Shown one piece after another: positions 1 through 8,736 of a stretch of 23,623 nucleotides of DNA. The stretch is taken from assembly GCA_043760535.1 (NCBI GenBank), contig JAYUOV010000327.1, forward strand, positions 1 through 23,623. The letters run 5' to 3'. This DNA comes from JAZKFT01 sp043760535 (GTDB taxonomy: Bacteria; Bacteroidota; Bacteroidia; Chitinophagales; Chitinophagaceae). A program made the translations under genes and the position numbers. The first letter of the stretch is position 1. Each line of letters begins with the position of its first letter. Under the pieces are notes generated by a model. That model was given only the letters and a program-made list of their open reading frames with translations, was not told the origin of the DNA and did not search any database.

Positions 1-1
1 G

Positions 2-376
2 GATATTTGTAATAAGATAAAATCATCCGCTAAGGTTGAACTTTTTGGAACTGGTAACGAAACGAGGGATTTTATTTTTGTTTCGGATATTGTACTGGCA
101 ATTGAATGTATTATGCACAATGCCGACTTTGGAGCAGGTATTTACAATTTGGCCAACGGAACTGGTATAACAGTAAAAGAAATAGCCCATCTGGTGTCTG
201 CTGAATTAAATTTTGTTGGTTCGCTCACGTTTTCTGGCCAGGGTAGAGAGGGTGATCCTTTATACTGGTGTGCCGATATTAATAAAATTAAAAACTTGGG
301 TTTTAAGCCGGTAGTGAAGATTGCCGACGGAATAAAAAAATATATAGCATGGCTGCAAGAAGAAGCATTGGTTTAA
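2..376 (+). CDS. NAD-dependent sugar epimerase/dehydratase, C-terminal part
   Basis: The reading frame is open from the window edge, so only the last 124 residues are visible and the NAD-binding N-terminus lies outside. The visible part has the usual SDR-epimerase C-terminal signature: a Phe-Gly-x-Gly stretch, then Arg-Asp-Phe-Ile-Phe-Val-x-Asp (the substrate-binding region seen in UDP-glucose 4-epimerase and dTDP-glucose dehydratase relatives), then a YNLANG stretch near visible residues 50-55. It closely resembles the C-terminus of the complete epimerase at 14232-15149 (shared GDP-x-x-W-x-ADI and LGF-x-P motifs). The gene overlaps the next glycosyltransferase by 28 bases, which implies translational coupling. 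It probably makes a nucleotide-sugar precursor for the glycan; the exact sugar cannot be told. Confidence 0.85.
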   Translation, partial: DICNKIKSSAKVELFGTGNETRDFIFVSDIVLAIECIMHNADFGAGIYNLANGTGITVKEIAHLVSAELNFVGSLTFSGQGREGDPLYWCADINKIKNLGFKPVVKIADGIKKYIAWLQEEALV

Positions 377-1506
377 TATATGAGTACAATGAAAATTGGA
401 TTGGCGGCACTTACTATATCGAAAATTTGGTAAAGGCACTAAACCTGTTGCCCGATAACAGAAAACCCATTTTAAAGGTATTTATTAACCAACATGAAGA
501 TTTTAATAAACTTCGAAAAATTACAAAATACCCCTACCTGGTAAATGCAAAAAGATTAGTAAGGCTATTGCCCGTACGAGCAATAAACAAATTGGCTAAA
601 ATATTTACAGGACGTAAGCTTATTAACATTAAAGTAGATAATAATATCGACGTTATGTTTCCTGCACAAAAAGTGCATTTTTACAAAAATACTGTAAAGT
701 CACTCTATTGGATACCAGATTTCCAAGAGCATTTTCTACCTCAATTTTTTACAGATTCGGACATTTCATCTCGTAAGGAGCTGCAAAATTGGATTGTAGA
801 AAATTGCAAGTACATCGTTTTTAGCAGTCGTTCTGCTTTAAAAAACTTCAATACTATTTACCCTCATCAAAAATTAAAATGCTTCGTACTGCCTTTTGCT
901 GTAACCCATCCCATTGTTAGTCTCAATTATGATGTAGTAGAAAAGTACCAGTTGCCCAGTAAGTTTTTTATTTGTAGCAACCAGTTTTGGGCTCATAAAA
1001 ATCATAAAATAATTTTACAAGCATTACACCAATTAAAAACACAAGGCCACAATCTCATGGTTGCATTTACCGGAAAACCAAACGACCATAGAGACCCGGA
1101 TTTTTATGACAGACTAAATGAAATGGTGGTACAGTATAATGTAGAAGATTGTGTTTCCTTTTTAGGTTTTATTTCCCGTGAAGATCAGCTGAGTTTAATA
1201 AAAAAATCTTTAGCAGTTATTCAACCGTCATTATTTGAGGGCTGGAGCACTGTAATTGAAGATTCAAAATCGATTGGGGCAAGTATCATTGCTTCAAATT
1301 TTGAGGTTCATCTCGAACAATTGCAAAACTATCAAAATAAAGTGTTTTTTGATCCCAACAACCCGATTCAATTAGCTTCCCTTCTCATTCAGTTAATTAG
1401 TACTAATACAACTGGTTCGGGTATCAATTACGACTACCAGGCGGATGTTACTACATTTGGTAGTTCTTTTAGTTCAATAATTGATGAGTTGATTTCCTAT
1501 CCATAA
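349..1506 (+). CDS. GT4-family glycosyltransferase
   Basis: 385 residues, a normal GT4 (GT-B fold) length. The N-terminal acceptor domain opens with a Gly-Gly-Thr-Tyr stretch near residue 20. The C-terminal donor domain starts near residue 205 (KFFICSNQFWAHKNH, the first strand of the nucleotide-sugar domain) and contains an EGWSTVIED motif near residue 300. That motif is the form of the E-x7-E donor-binding signature found in a recognised subgroup, with Asp at the second acidic position. The ATG start lies inside the preceding epimerase gene (28-base overlap). It probably transfers a sugar to the growing surface glycan at the cytoplasmic face. Donor and acceptor are unknown. Confidence 0.88.
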   Translation: MAARRSIGLIYEYNENWIGGTYYIENLVKALNLLPDNRKPILKVFINQHEDFNKLRKITKYPYLVNAKRLVRLLPVRAINKLAKIFTGRKLINIKVDNNIDVMFPAQKVHFYKNTVKSLYWIPDFQEHFLPQFFTDSDISSRKELQNWIVENCKYIVFSSRSALKNFNTIYPHQKLKCFVLPFAVTHPIVSLNYDVVEKYQLPSKFFICSNQFWAHKNHKIILQALHQLKTQGHNLMVAFTGKPNDHRDPDFYDRLNEMVVQYNVEDCVSFLGFISREDQLSLIKKSLAVIQPSLFEGWSTVIEDSKSIGASIIASNFEVHLEQLQNYQNKVFFDPNNPIQLASLLIQLISTNTTGSGINYDYQADVTTFGSSFSSIIDELISYP

Positions 1507-1538
1507 CCTAAAGTATTACATTAAAGTTGATTACTTAT

Positions 1539-2096
1539 ATGCTAATAGCACAACTTGATTCTTTTGTTTTTGAAAATGAACAGGATAAATGGTGTGCTTA
1601 TGGTTAAGAATATATCGGAGCACCTTGGGTAGAGGTAAAAAACGATAAGGTATTTTTTAAATGTGCAAGTAACGGTGGGTTTTCATTAAGAAAAATCAAA
1701 AGTTTTATATCTGTGCTACAACCCGTCAACTTTGTATTAAAGCCAAAGCAGTTAATATGGCAAAAATTATTGGGTACATTTAGTATCAATACAAGGGGGT
1801 GGCTTAAAGTTGTAGCTAAATGTTTCGGTATCAAAAATAATATGCAGCAATATTTTAAGGATTTCCCTTAATACGAAGACTTATTTTGGGCTCATTATAC
1901 ACCTATAATTAAGCGAGGCTTTTACGAGGCATCGCCTTTAAAAGCACTACAATTTAGTTTTGAAGAATTTCCTTAATACCTTTACGAGGTTAACAAGCGG
2001 AAGCCACCATTTGGCTGCCATGCCTGGGAAAAATATGAGACAGCTTTTTGGAAACCCCATATTGATAAATATGGGTATCAGATAGGTTTAATGTAA
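1539..2096 (+). pseudogene. DUF5672-family protein relic with three in-frame stops
   Basis: A single frame across this apparent gap reads as a DUF5672 protein: an LIAQLDSFVF segment, then EYIGAPW, SNGGFSLRK, YEDLFW, FSFEEFP and PPFGCHAWEKY, in family order. It is interrupted by TAA codons at 1605-1607, 1869-1871 and 1974-1976 and ends at TAA 2094-2096. No frameshift is needed anywhere. The family's N-terminal segment (roughly 60-100 residues) is missing, because the preceding glycosyltransferase ends only 32 bases upstream. DUF5672 genes are often found among glycosyltransferases and are of uncertain activity. Family assignment is from remembered motifs. The most likely reading is a decaying remnant; stop-codon readthrough is much less likely because neighbouring genes end with TAA normally. 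Confidence 0.8.
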
Positions 2097-2183
2097 GAAA
2101 GCTACATGCCAAAATTTTATTCATCCTCTTTAAATAATTGTGTTCAATAATACCGGTGCTGCTTTTTAATATTTTAAAACATA

Positions 2184-2981
2184 ATGACCATTCCTTTTTT
2201 TTCTATCATCATACCCACCTATAACTCTTCCAAAACCCTAAAAAGTTGTATTGAGAGTGTTTTAAAGCAGTCGTTTGCAGATATCGAGCTGGTTATTGTA
2301 GATGGCCTTTCAACCGATACTACTATCAGCATTGCACAATCTTTTACTAATACCGGTGCAAACGTTCGTTTTATAACCGAAAAGGATAAGGGCATTTATG
2401 ATGCGATGAATAAAGGGATAGCAATGGCTAAAGGGGAGTGGCTGTATTTTTTAGGCAGCGACGATACATTTTACAATATAAATGTGCTTAAAGAAGTATC
2501 GGAAGCGATAAAAGCAAATCCGGATGCCGATGTTATTTACGGTAATGTTTTTGGCACCTCGTTCAATGGCGTTTACGGTAGTGCCTATACAAGCGAAAAA
2601 ATATTTAACCAGAATATTAGCCATCAGGCTATTTTTTTTAACCGTGGTGTGTTCAACAAGGTTGGTAATTTTAACCTAAGGTATAAGGCACTTGCAGATT
2701 GGGATCATAACATGAGGTGGTTTTTTAGTAAAAAAATAAAACATATCTATATAGATACTATTATTACCGATTATGCAGAGGGTGGGTTTAGTGCCGTGCA
2801 TGGCAGTAACGATTTATTTTACGTTGACAAGTGCATGAATTACATATCGTATGGTCATCACAGCTTAGCGTTTAAGGTAAAATGGCAGGTATTTAAACGA
2901 GCAGTAAGGTTAGCAATTAAGCAAAGAAATTATCTCAAACTATACGCCGTTTTATATCATTTGCCATATCTCTTTTTTTAG
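2184..2981 (+). CDS. GT2-family glycosyltransferase (WcaA-like)
   Basis: 265 residues. It begins with a strand-type FFSIIIPTYN motif, followed by IELVIVDGLSTDTT near residues 35-47 (the uridine-binding Asp is residue 40) and GSDDTF at 91-96, the metal-binding DxD-type site of inverting GT-A enzymes. An SHQAIFFNRGVF stretch near residue 150 is typical of the colanic-acid-type GT2 subgroup. No membrane helix is apparent, so it is probably a cytoplasmic or peripheral enzyme adding one sugar to the lipid-linked repeat. It follows the DUF5672 relic by 87 bases and precedes the broken methyltransferase. Donor and linkage cannot be predicted. Confidence 0.9.
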   Translation: MTIPFFSIIIPTYNSSKTLKSCIESVLKQSFADIELVIVDGLSTDTTISIAQSFTNTGANVRFITEKDKGIYDAMNKGIAMAKGEWLYFLGSDDTFYNINVLKEVSEAIKANPDADVIYGNVFGTSFNGVYGSAYTSEKIFNQNISHQAIFFNRGVFNKVGNFNLRYKALADWDHNMRWFFSKKIKHIYIDTIITDYAEGGFSAVHGSNDLFYVDKCMNYISYGHHSLAFKVKWQVFKRAVRLAIKQRNYLKLYAVLYHLPYLFF

Positions 2982-3086
2982 TGCTGCACATGCCGGTTGG
3001 CTATTATTATTTCGGTTTACATGATTTATAAAATGAGTTTGGCTTACTATAACCATGTGGCTACATTTACACCAAATTTATAGTTT

Positions 3087-3864
3087 ATGACGTTTCCAAC
3101 TTTCGTTAAAAAGGTGTATGTGAAATTGGCGAGAAAAAAAAATGTAAAAGCCAACTTCATAAAGACCATTCCTAATAATATATCCATATTAGAAATTGGG
3201 CCTTTTTATAGTCCGATGTGCAGAGGCGCAAATATTAAATACTTCGATATTATTGATCAAAAAGCCTTGCAGAGCCGGGCATTAACATTAAACCCAAATA
3301 TCAACATTGATAAAGTGCCTTATATTGATTATGTTGATTCAACAGGTGATCTTTCCATTATTCAAGAGACTTTTGATGGAGTTGTAAGTAGTCATGTTAT
3401 AGAACACCAGTTAGATTTTATTGATCACTTACAAAAGGTAACAAAACTGCTCAATAAAGGCGGCAAGTATTATATGATTATTCCAGACAAAAGGTATTGT
3501 TTTGATCATTTTAACAAGGAGTCAAATATTGCTGACATTAATAAATGCAAATGTTGAAAAAAGGCAACGACATTCCCTTAAAAGTGTTATAGAGCATGCA
3601 GCTTTAACTACACATAACAATGCATCCGAACATTGGATTGGCCAACATGGCAATCTTAATAACAATGTTGAAAAAATAAAAGGAGCAGTTAAAGCCTTCA
3701 AGAGTGGTGAATATATAGATGTACATGCCTGGTATTTTACTCCCAAATCATTTTCCGAAATCATTAGTTATTTAAACCAATTAGATTATATCTCTTTGAA
3801 ATTAGATCGGCTACAACATACAGCTGTTGGCGGTATTGAGTTCTATGCTGTGCTTGAAAAATAG
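3087..3864 (+). pseudogene. SAM-dependent methyltransferase, frameshifted
   Basis: The first part (3087 to about 3540) encodes a class I methyltransferase fold: SILEIGPFYSP near residue 32 is motif I (SAM binding), FDGVVSSHVIEHQ near residue 97 is motif IV-like, and LLNKGGKYYMIIPDKRYCFDHF follows. The frame then stops at 3555-3557, but the next frame (from about 3541) continues the protein naturally: INANVEKRQRHSLKSV, then THNNASEHWIGQHG, to the stop at 3862-3864. One extra base, most simply an A in the ATTAATAAATG stretch at about 3538-3548, restores a protein of about 258 residues. It would have methylated a sugar or capped the glycan. The break may be real or a sequencing error. Confidence 0.82.
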
Positions 3865-3971
3865 ATGTGGCAATCAGGATTTAATGGATAAATTATGAAG
3901 ATACTAGTTAATATTTTTTTAGCAAAAATGCTACACATTAAAGAGGTAAGTACCCGAATAAGCACTATTAA

Positions 3972-4886
3972 ATGATATCAATTATTGTATCCTCTCAAAA
4001 CAGGGAATTATACGCTCAGCTTCAGGATAATATAAAAAAATCGGTAGGGGTAGTGTATGAAATTATTTGCATAGAAAATGCCAATGGTAAGTATGGTCTT
4101 TGTGAAACTTACAACATGGGCGCAACCCAGGCTAAGTTTAATTTTTTATGCTTTATGCATGAGGATTTGATTTTTAAAACAGCAGATTGGGGTATAATTA
4201 TTTGTGATATACTGAAAGATGCAACAGTAGGTGTACTTGGGCTTGCAGGTTCTATTTATAAATCTCACATTGTACATGGCTGGCCCCAAATACAAATAGG
4301 AGAAAAGGAGGCAGATAGGGTAAACGTAATACAACATTATAAGCATCAGGACATGCTACCTGCCAAGCTTTATGTAAACCCCAATAGGGAACTCATTGCA
4401 CACGTTATTACTCTGGATGGTATGTTTTTAGCCTGTACTGCTACCACCTGGCACCAAACTAAATTCGACCAGGAACTGTTGCCATCCTTTCACGGTTATG
4501 ATTTGGATTTTTCACTTCATGTGGCACTTACAAAAAATAACTTTGTATTGTTTAATATAGTAGTAGAACATTTATCTGATGGAATGCCCGGATCGGGTTG
4601 GTACCTTGCTAATTTAAAAATACACCAAAAGTACAGGCTGCATTTACCCATGTTTACAGCGGGTGCCACTAGCGAAAAAGCAAATTACCCTAACCACTAC
4701 AGTATTAAAGAAAATAAAGAATGTAGTGCGGTGCTGCAGTATGTGCTATGTTTGAAAAAGGAAGGAGTAACAAGAATGCAGCGGCTAAACCTCGTTTTTA
4801 AATCGTTTCGGTATGTATCTTCCCTTCCATTTAGTACCAATAGCTTTAAGATATTCGTAAAAATTGTATGGGCTGTATTCACCTAA
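3972..4886 (+). CDS. Glycosyltransferase of the Glyco_tranf_2_5 type
   Basis: 304 residues. The start resembles GT2 enzymes (MISIIVSSQN, IICIENANG), followed by a YNMGATQAKFNFLCFMHEDL stretch at residues 47-66, where the usual DxD metal site appears as His-Glu-Asp. Near residue 175 it has FHGYDLDFSL, like the Phe-Tyr-x-x-Asp-x-Asp-Phe motif of the PF13712 (Glyco_tranf_2_5) group; that assignment is from memory. The enzyme probably acts in the cytoplasm on the lipid-linked glycan. It sits 107 bases after the broken methyltransferase and 87 bases before the ABC ATPase. The sugar transferred is unknown. Confidence 0.8.
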   Translation: MISIIVSSQNRELYAQLQDNIKKSVGVVYEIICIENANGKYGLCETYNMGATQAKFNFLCFMHEDLIFKTADWGIIICDILKDATVGVLGLAGSIYKSHIVHGWPQIQIGEKEADRVNVIQHYKHQDMLPAKLYVNPNRELIAHVITLDGMFLACTATTWHQTKFDQELLPSFHGYDLDFSLHVALTKNNFVLFNIVVEHLSDGMPGSGWYLANLKIHQKYRLHLPMFTAGATSEKANYPNHYSIKENKECSAVLQYVLCLKKEGVTRMQRLNLVFKSFRYVSSLPFSTNSFKIFVKIVWAVFT

Positions 4887-4973
4887 TTGCGTTGTGGTTT
4901 TTTTTTGTATAATTATTGAGGTGTTTACAGATAATGCACTGTATTTTAATTTATTTAAACCAAGTATACTTAC

Positions 4974-6254
4974 ATGCCCAACACTGTTATTAAGGTCGAA
5001 AATATATCTAAACAATACCGGCTTGGGCAGGTAGGTACAGGCACTATCAGCCACGATCTTAACCGGTGGTGGGCAAAATTGAGGGGCAAAGAAGATCCTT
5101 TTTTAAAGATAGGAACGATAAACGACCGCACTGCTGATGGCACAAACGATTATGTGTGGGCACTAAAGGATATCAATTTCGAAGTAAAAAAAGGTGAAAT
5201 TCTTGGCATTATTGGCCGTAACGGTGCTGGTAAATCTACCCTGCTAAAAATACTTAGCCGAACCACTACACCTACCATTGGCAATATTAAAATTAAGGGC
5301 AGGGTGGCCAGCCTGCTAGAAGTTGGTACCGGCTTTAGCCCGGAACTTACCGGCCGTGAAAACATTTACCTTAATGGTACCATATTAGGTATGAGCAAGG
5401 CTGAGGTTAAAAAAAAGTTTGATGAAATAGTAGATTTTAGCGGGGTACAAAAATATGTGGATACGCCTGTAAAGCGATACAGCAGTGGTATGTATGTAAG
5501 GCTTGCCTTTGCAGTAGCAGCCCACTTGGAGCCAGATATTTTAATAGTAGATGAAGTGCTGGCCGTAGGCGATGCTGAATTTCAGAAAAAATGCCTGGGT
5601 AAAATGCAGGATGTTAGTACCAACGAAGGCCGTACTGTGCTTTTTGTAAGCCATAATATGGGTACCATATTGCAATTATGCCAGGATTGTATTTTATTAA
5701 ACCAGGGGCAAATAGAGGAATATGGCAATACCGCTTCTGTTGTAGAAAGGTATTACAACCAATCTAAAAATCAGTTAGTTAGCAAAGTTAAAAGCCATGC
5801 AGATATTTATGTAAAAGAAATTTTTAGCTGCAATGCCACCGGCGAACCTCAAACCAGTTTTTCTCATGATACAGCTATACATATTAGGGTTAGGATTGGA
5901 GTAAATAAGTTTGATCCGATCCAGAATATTGGTTTTGTATTACTTACATCGGATAAGCGCCGGGTATTTACCATTAATAAATTTTTGAAAGAATTTTATA
6001 ACCCGGCCACCAATGAAATGCTGCTGGATTATGAAATAGAAGCGAACACTATTGCCCCAAATGATTACTCCTTTTTGGTAGCATTGCACGGGCATAAAGG
6101 CCTGGTGATTTACGATTGGGTAGAGGATGTTTGTGAAATAAAAATTTACGACGGCGGCTCCGATCTGGCATTTGCCGAAGGCTCTAATTATGGCTACATT
6201 ATAGCAAAAGATAGTTGGAAAGCTGTTGCAACAAATACAATAGTTAGCCAATAA
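4974..6254 (+). CDS. wzt: ABC transporter ATPase for polysaccharide export (Wzt-like)
   Basis: 426 residues. Residues 1-250 are an ABC nucleotide-binding domain: Walker A GRNGAGKST at 81-89, signature YSSGM at 169-173, Walker B ILIVDE at 189-194, switch His 227 in VSHN. The RWWAKLRGK insertion near residue 31 and the VASLLEVGTGFSPELTGREN stretch (110-129) are typical of O-antigen and teichoic-acid exporters. The remaining 170 residues form a separate beta-rich domain like the Wzt C-terminal domain, which in E. coli O8/O9a recognises the finished chain end. Its partner would be a Wzm permease, normally adjacent but absent here. It implies that the glycan is finished in the cytoplasm and exported by the ABC route. 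Confidence 0.93.
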   Translation: MPNTVIKVENISKQYRLGQVGTGTISHDLNRWWAKLRGKEDPFLKIGTINDRTADGTNDYVWALKDINFEVKKGEILGIIGRNGAGKSTLLKILSRTTTPTIGNIKIKGRVASLLEVGTGFSPELTGRENIYLNGTILGMSKAEVKKKFDEIVDFSGVQKYVDTPVKRYSSGMYVRLAFAVAAHLEPDILIVDEVLAVGDAEFQKKCLGKMQDVSTNEGRTVLFVSHNMGTILQLCQDCILLNQGQIEEYGNTASVVERYYNQSKNQLVSKVKSHADIYVKEIFSCNATGEPQTSFSHDTAIHIRVRIGVNKFDPIQNIGFVLLTSDKRRVFTINKFLKEFYNPATNEMLLDYEIEANTIAPNDYSFLVALHGHKGLVIYDWVEDVCEIKIYDGGSDLAFAEGSNYGYIIAKDSWKAVATNTIVSQ

Positions 6255-6315
6255 GCGGCTGGTTGTTACATTTTTAAAAATCTGCTTTCTTAAAAAATAC
6301 GCCTATTTCCTATTA

Positions 6316-7602
6316 ATGAATAAAAAGCAAACCATCTTAATCATTACTTTTTGCATTCCATGGCCGGTGGCCGATGGCGGTAAAATGTACGTATATACAT
6401 CGGTAAATTATCTGCGCAGGCACTATGATATTACCTTGTTGGTGAGTGTTTACAGCCAAACTGATTTGGATAATGTGGCTCATATCCGGGCATTATGGCC
6501 TGATGTGAAAATAGAGGTGGTGAGCTATATTAAACAGCTTGGATTCAAAGAAAAAGTAAAGAAAGGCATCCGTGATTTTTATAACAAAAACATTGCTAGA
6601 GAAGCCATTGCAGCACAGGAACACATATTTTTTAACCTGCGTAGAAAAATTACCAATATCTTTTTGCTGAGTCCTAATTTCCTCTCCAAATGCGAACAAT
6701 TGTTTACCGAAAATTCGTTCGATATAGTGCAGGTAGAATATTCAACCAATATTGCTGCAATTAATTTTATCCCCAAAAATACCATCACTGTTTATGTAGA
6801 AATAGAATCGCTGTACTCGATAATGGAGGATTTTATTTCTGTAAACGGAGGAGGGGATTTTAGTAATACCTATCTGGTAAACTGTGCAAAAAATATCGAA
6901 CTGGATTTTCTGAGGCGTTACGATGCCATTTTTACGCTAAATGGAAGCGACCGGCAGCGGATAGGCGGGCAATTACCAGGTAATGCCATTTATACATCAC
7001 CTTATGCAGTACCCGATAGCTATTTTACCCAGCCGGGTGTACAGCAAAACTGGAGACCCGAAAAGCTTATTTTCGTTGGTTCCGAAAGCCATTACCCCAA
7101 TAAAGATGCTGTGGAATGGTATGTGAAAGAAATATTGCCACTTGTAAAAAATACAACACTACAATTGTACATAACCGGAACCTGGAGTGAAGCTTTTAAG
7201 GTGTCACTTGCCAGCTATAACAACATTGTTTTTACAGGTTTTGTAAATGATCTTTCGGCACTGATGACCAACAGTATCATGATAGTGCCAATAAGGCTTG
7301 GCGGCGGTGGCATCAGGGCCAAAATAATACAGGCCATGGCCTTTGGTATCCCTGTTGTGGCTACTTCTTTGGGCTGTGCAGGTATTGTGGCCAATGACGA
7401 TGAGCGTATTTTAATGCGTAACGATCCGCAAAGCTTTGCCGACGCTGTATCGCTACTTTCTACGAACATTGAAAAAGGAAAAGCGCTTTTAGAAGCATCT
7501 TTTATAACAGCAAAGGAAAATTATACCGAGGCTGCGGCGGGTAAAGTCCGGCATGGATTTTACCAGCAATTACTACATAAAAAAAATAATGCCAGCTTCT
7601 AA
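6316..7602 (+). CDS. GT4-family glycosyltransferase
   Basis: 428 residues with a two-domain GT-B layout. The N-terminus (ILIITFCIPWPVADGGKMYV) has the PxPxxGG-type loop of GT4 enzymes that hold a lipid or sugar acceptor. The donor domain starts near residue 250 (EKLIFVGSESHYPNKDAVEW), and GGGGIRAKIIQAMAFGIPVV near residue 335 matches the subgroup in which the first Glu of E-x7-E is replaced by a Gly-rich loop; the second is Gln here. It is 61 bases after the Wzt gene and 56 bases before a GT2 gene, and is probably cotranscribed with both. Substrates are unknown. Confidence 0.9.
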   Translation: MNKKQTILIITFCIPWPVADGGKMYVYTSVNYLRRHYDITLLVSVYSQTDLDNVAHIRALWPDVKIEVVSYIKQLGFKEKVKKGIRDFYNKNIAREAIAAQEHIFFNLRRKITNIFLLSPNFLSKCEQLFTENSFDIVQVEYSTNIAAINFIPKNTITVYVEIESLYSIMEDFISVNGGGDFSNTYLVNCAKNIELDFLRRYDAIFTLNGSDRQRIGGQLPGNAIYTSPYAVPDSYFTQPGVQQNWRPEKLIFVGSESHYPNKDAVEWYVKEILPLVKNTTLQLYITGTWSEAFKVSLASYNNIVFTGFVNDLSALMTNSIMIVPIRLGGGGIRAKIIQAMAFGIPVVATSLGCAGIVANDDERILMRNDPQSFADAVSLLSTNIEKGKALLEASFITAKENYTEAAAGKVRHGFYQQLLHKKNNASF

Positions 7603-7658
7603 TTTATCAATGCTTTTCCATTCTTTTCCACTCTAAATAAACAATCAGAATTAAAAAC

Positions 7659-8666
7659 ATGAAGATTTCTGTTGCCTTATGTACCTGGAATGGCGAAAAA
7701 TACATAGCAGAACAGCTAGAATCTATTTTTAAACAAACAGTTGCGGTAACTGAAATAATCATCTGCGACGACAAGTCTTATGATACTACAATCAGCATCA
7801 TTCTACAGTTTCAGCACCTGCATCCCGGCATTATTTCTTTGGTACAAAATAAAACACCGCTCAGGGCACGTAAAAATTTTGAACAGGCTATACAGCTTTG
7901 CACCGGCGATATCATTTTTTTATGCGACCAGGATGATAGATGGGTTGAAAACAAAGTACAAACCACTGTTGCTTTCTTTTTATCCCAACCTAATGCCCTT
8001 GGCCTTTTTACTAACGGCTATTTTTTAGGCAAAGAGGGCCTCAATATGAAAAAAACCATTTGGGGCGCTCTTAGTTTTTCATCTGAATTACAACTGCAGG
8101 CCAATAACGGCAACTTGCTGGAAATGCTTTTAAAGCTCAATAATTTTGTAACCGGGGCAGCTTTTTGTATCAGAAGAGAAGCAAAGCAGTTCATCTTCCC
8201 ATTCTTTTGCCCTGTTCCCCATTGGCATGATTACTGGATAGCACTGCAAATTGCTGCTAAAAACCAGTTGTACTTTTTAGATGAAAAACTAATTCACTAT
8301 CGGGTGCATAGCAGTCAGCAAACCGGGTTTTCTGTACATCGTTTAGATAATGATGAAGCCAGTTTTAAAGAAGCCATTTGGAACAACCAATACGACGGCT
8401 TGCCTACTGCAGTTGCAGTGCCGTTTGTGGCCAATGGCCTTTTGCGTTGTCGTTTGTACATGCAGCATTTCGCCATAAGAGGCCAAGACGTAAGCCGAAT
8501 AGTGAACCTTGCAAATACTCTTAACATTCATTTGGAAGTGATTAAAAGGCGTTATTGTAAATCTCTCGGTTTTATAGAAAAGAAAAAACTAGTTCTAAAG
8601 TCTATTTTTAATCAAAAAAAGTATCACTATTTTAACCTAAAAGATCTACTCAGGCTTTTGTTTTAA
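7659..8666 (+). CDS. GT2-family glycosyltransferase (rhamnosyltransferase-like)
   Basis: 335 residues. It starts with ISVALCTWNGEKYIAEQLES, the typical opening of rhamnosyltransferase-like GT2 enzymes. IIICDDKSYDTT follows near residues 33-44, and FLCDQDDRW at 87-95 gives the acidic DQDD metal site. HWHDYWIALQIAA near residue 190 contains the Asp commonly seen as catalytic base in this subgroup. The second half has no clear extra domain. It most likely adds a deoxyhexose or similar residue at the cytoplasmic membrane face, but donor specificity is a guess from subgroup resemblance only. Confidence 0.88.
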   Translation: MKISVALCTWNGEKYIAEQLESIFKQTVAVTEIIICDDKSYDTTISIILQFQHLHPGIISLVQNKTPLRARKNFEQAIQLCTGDIIFLCDQDDRWVENKVQTTVAFFLSQPNALGLFTNGYFLGKEGLNMKKTIWGALSFSSELQLQANNGNLLEMLLKLNNFVTGAAFCIRREAKQFIFPFFCPVPHWHDYWIALQIAAKNQLYFLDEKLIHYRVHSSQQTGFSVHRLDNDEASFKEAIWNNQYDGLPTAVAVPFVANGLLRCRLYMQHFAIRGQDVSRIVNLANTLNIHLEVIKRRYCKSLGFIEKKKLVLKSIFNQKKYHYFNLKDLLRLLF

Positions 8667-8736
8667 ATTAATGTCAACTAAAAAATGTGGGTAACCATAT
8701 TTCTTTTAAATTGCACCATTTACAATACTTCGATGA

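Noticed and set aside
1604..1834. Open frame of 76 codons on the minus strand
   Set aside because: It is antisense to the DUF5672 relic, whose family motifs explain the open frame.
1605..1976. Programmed readthrough or stop-codon reassignment at the three TAA codons
   Set aside because: Many intact neighbours end normally with TAA, and the protein also lacks its N-terminus; decay explains both facts.
4785..5054. 89-codon minus-strand frame overlapping the Wzt start
   Set aside because: Antisense shadow of two well-supported plus-strand genes.
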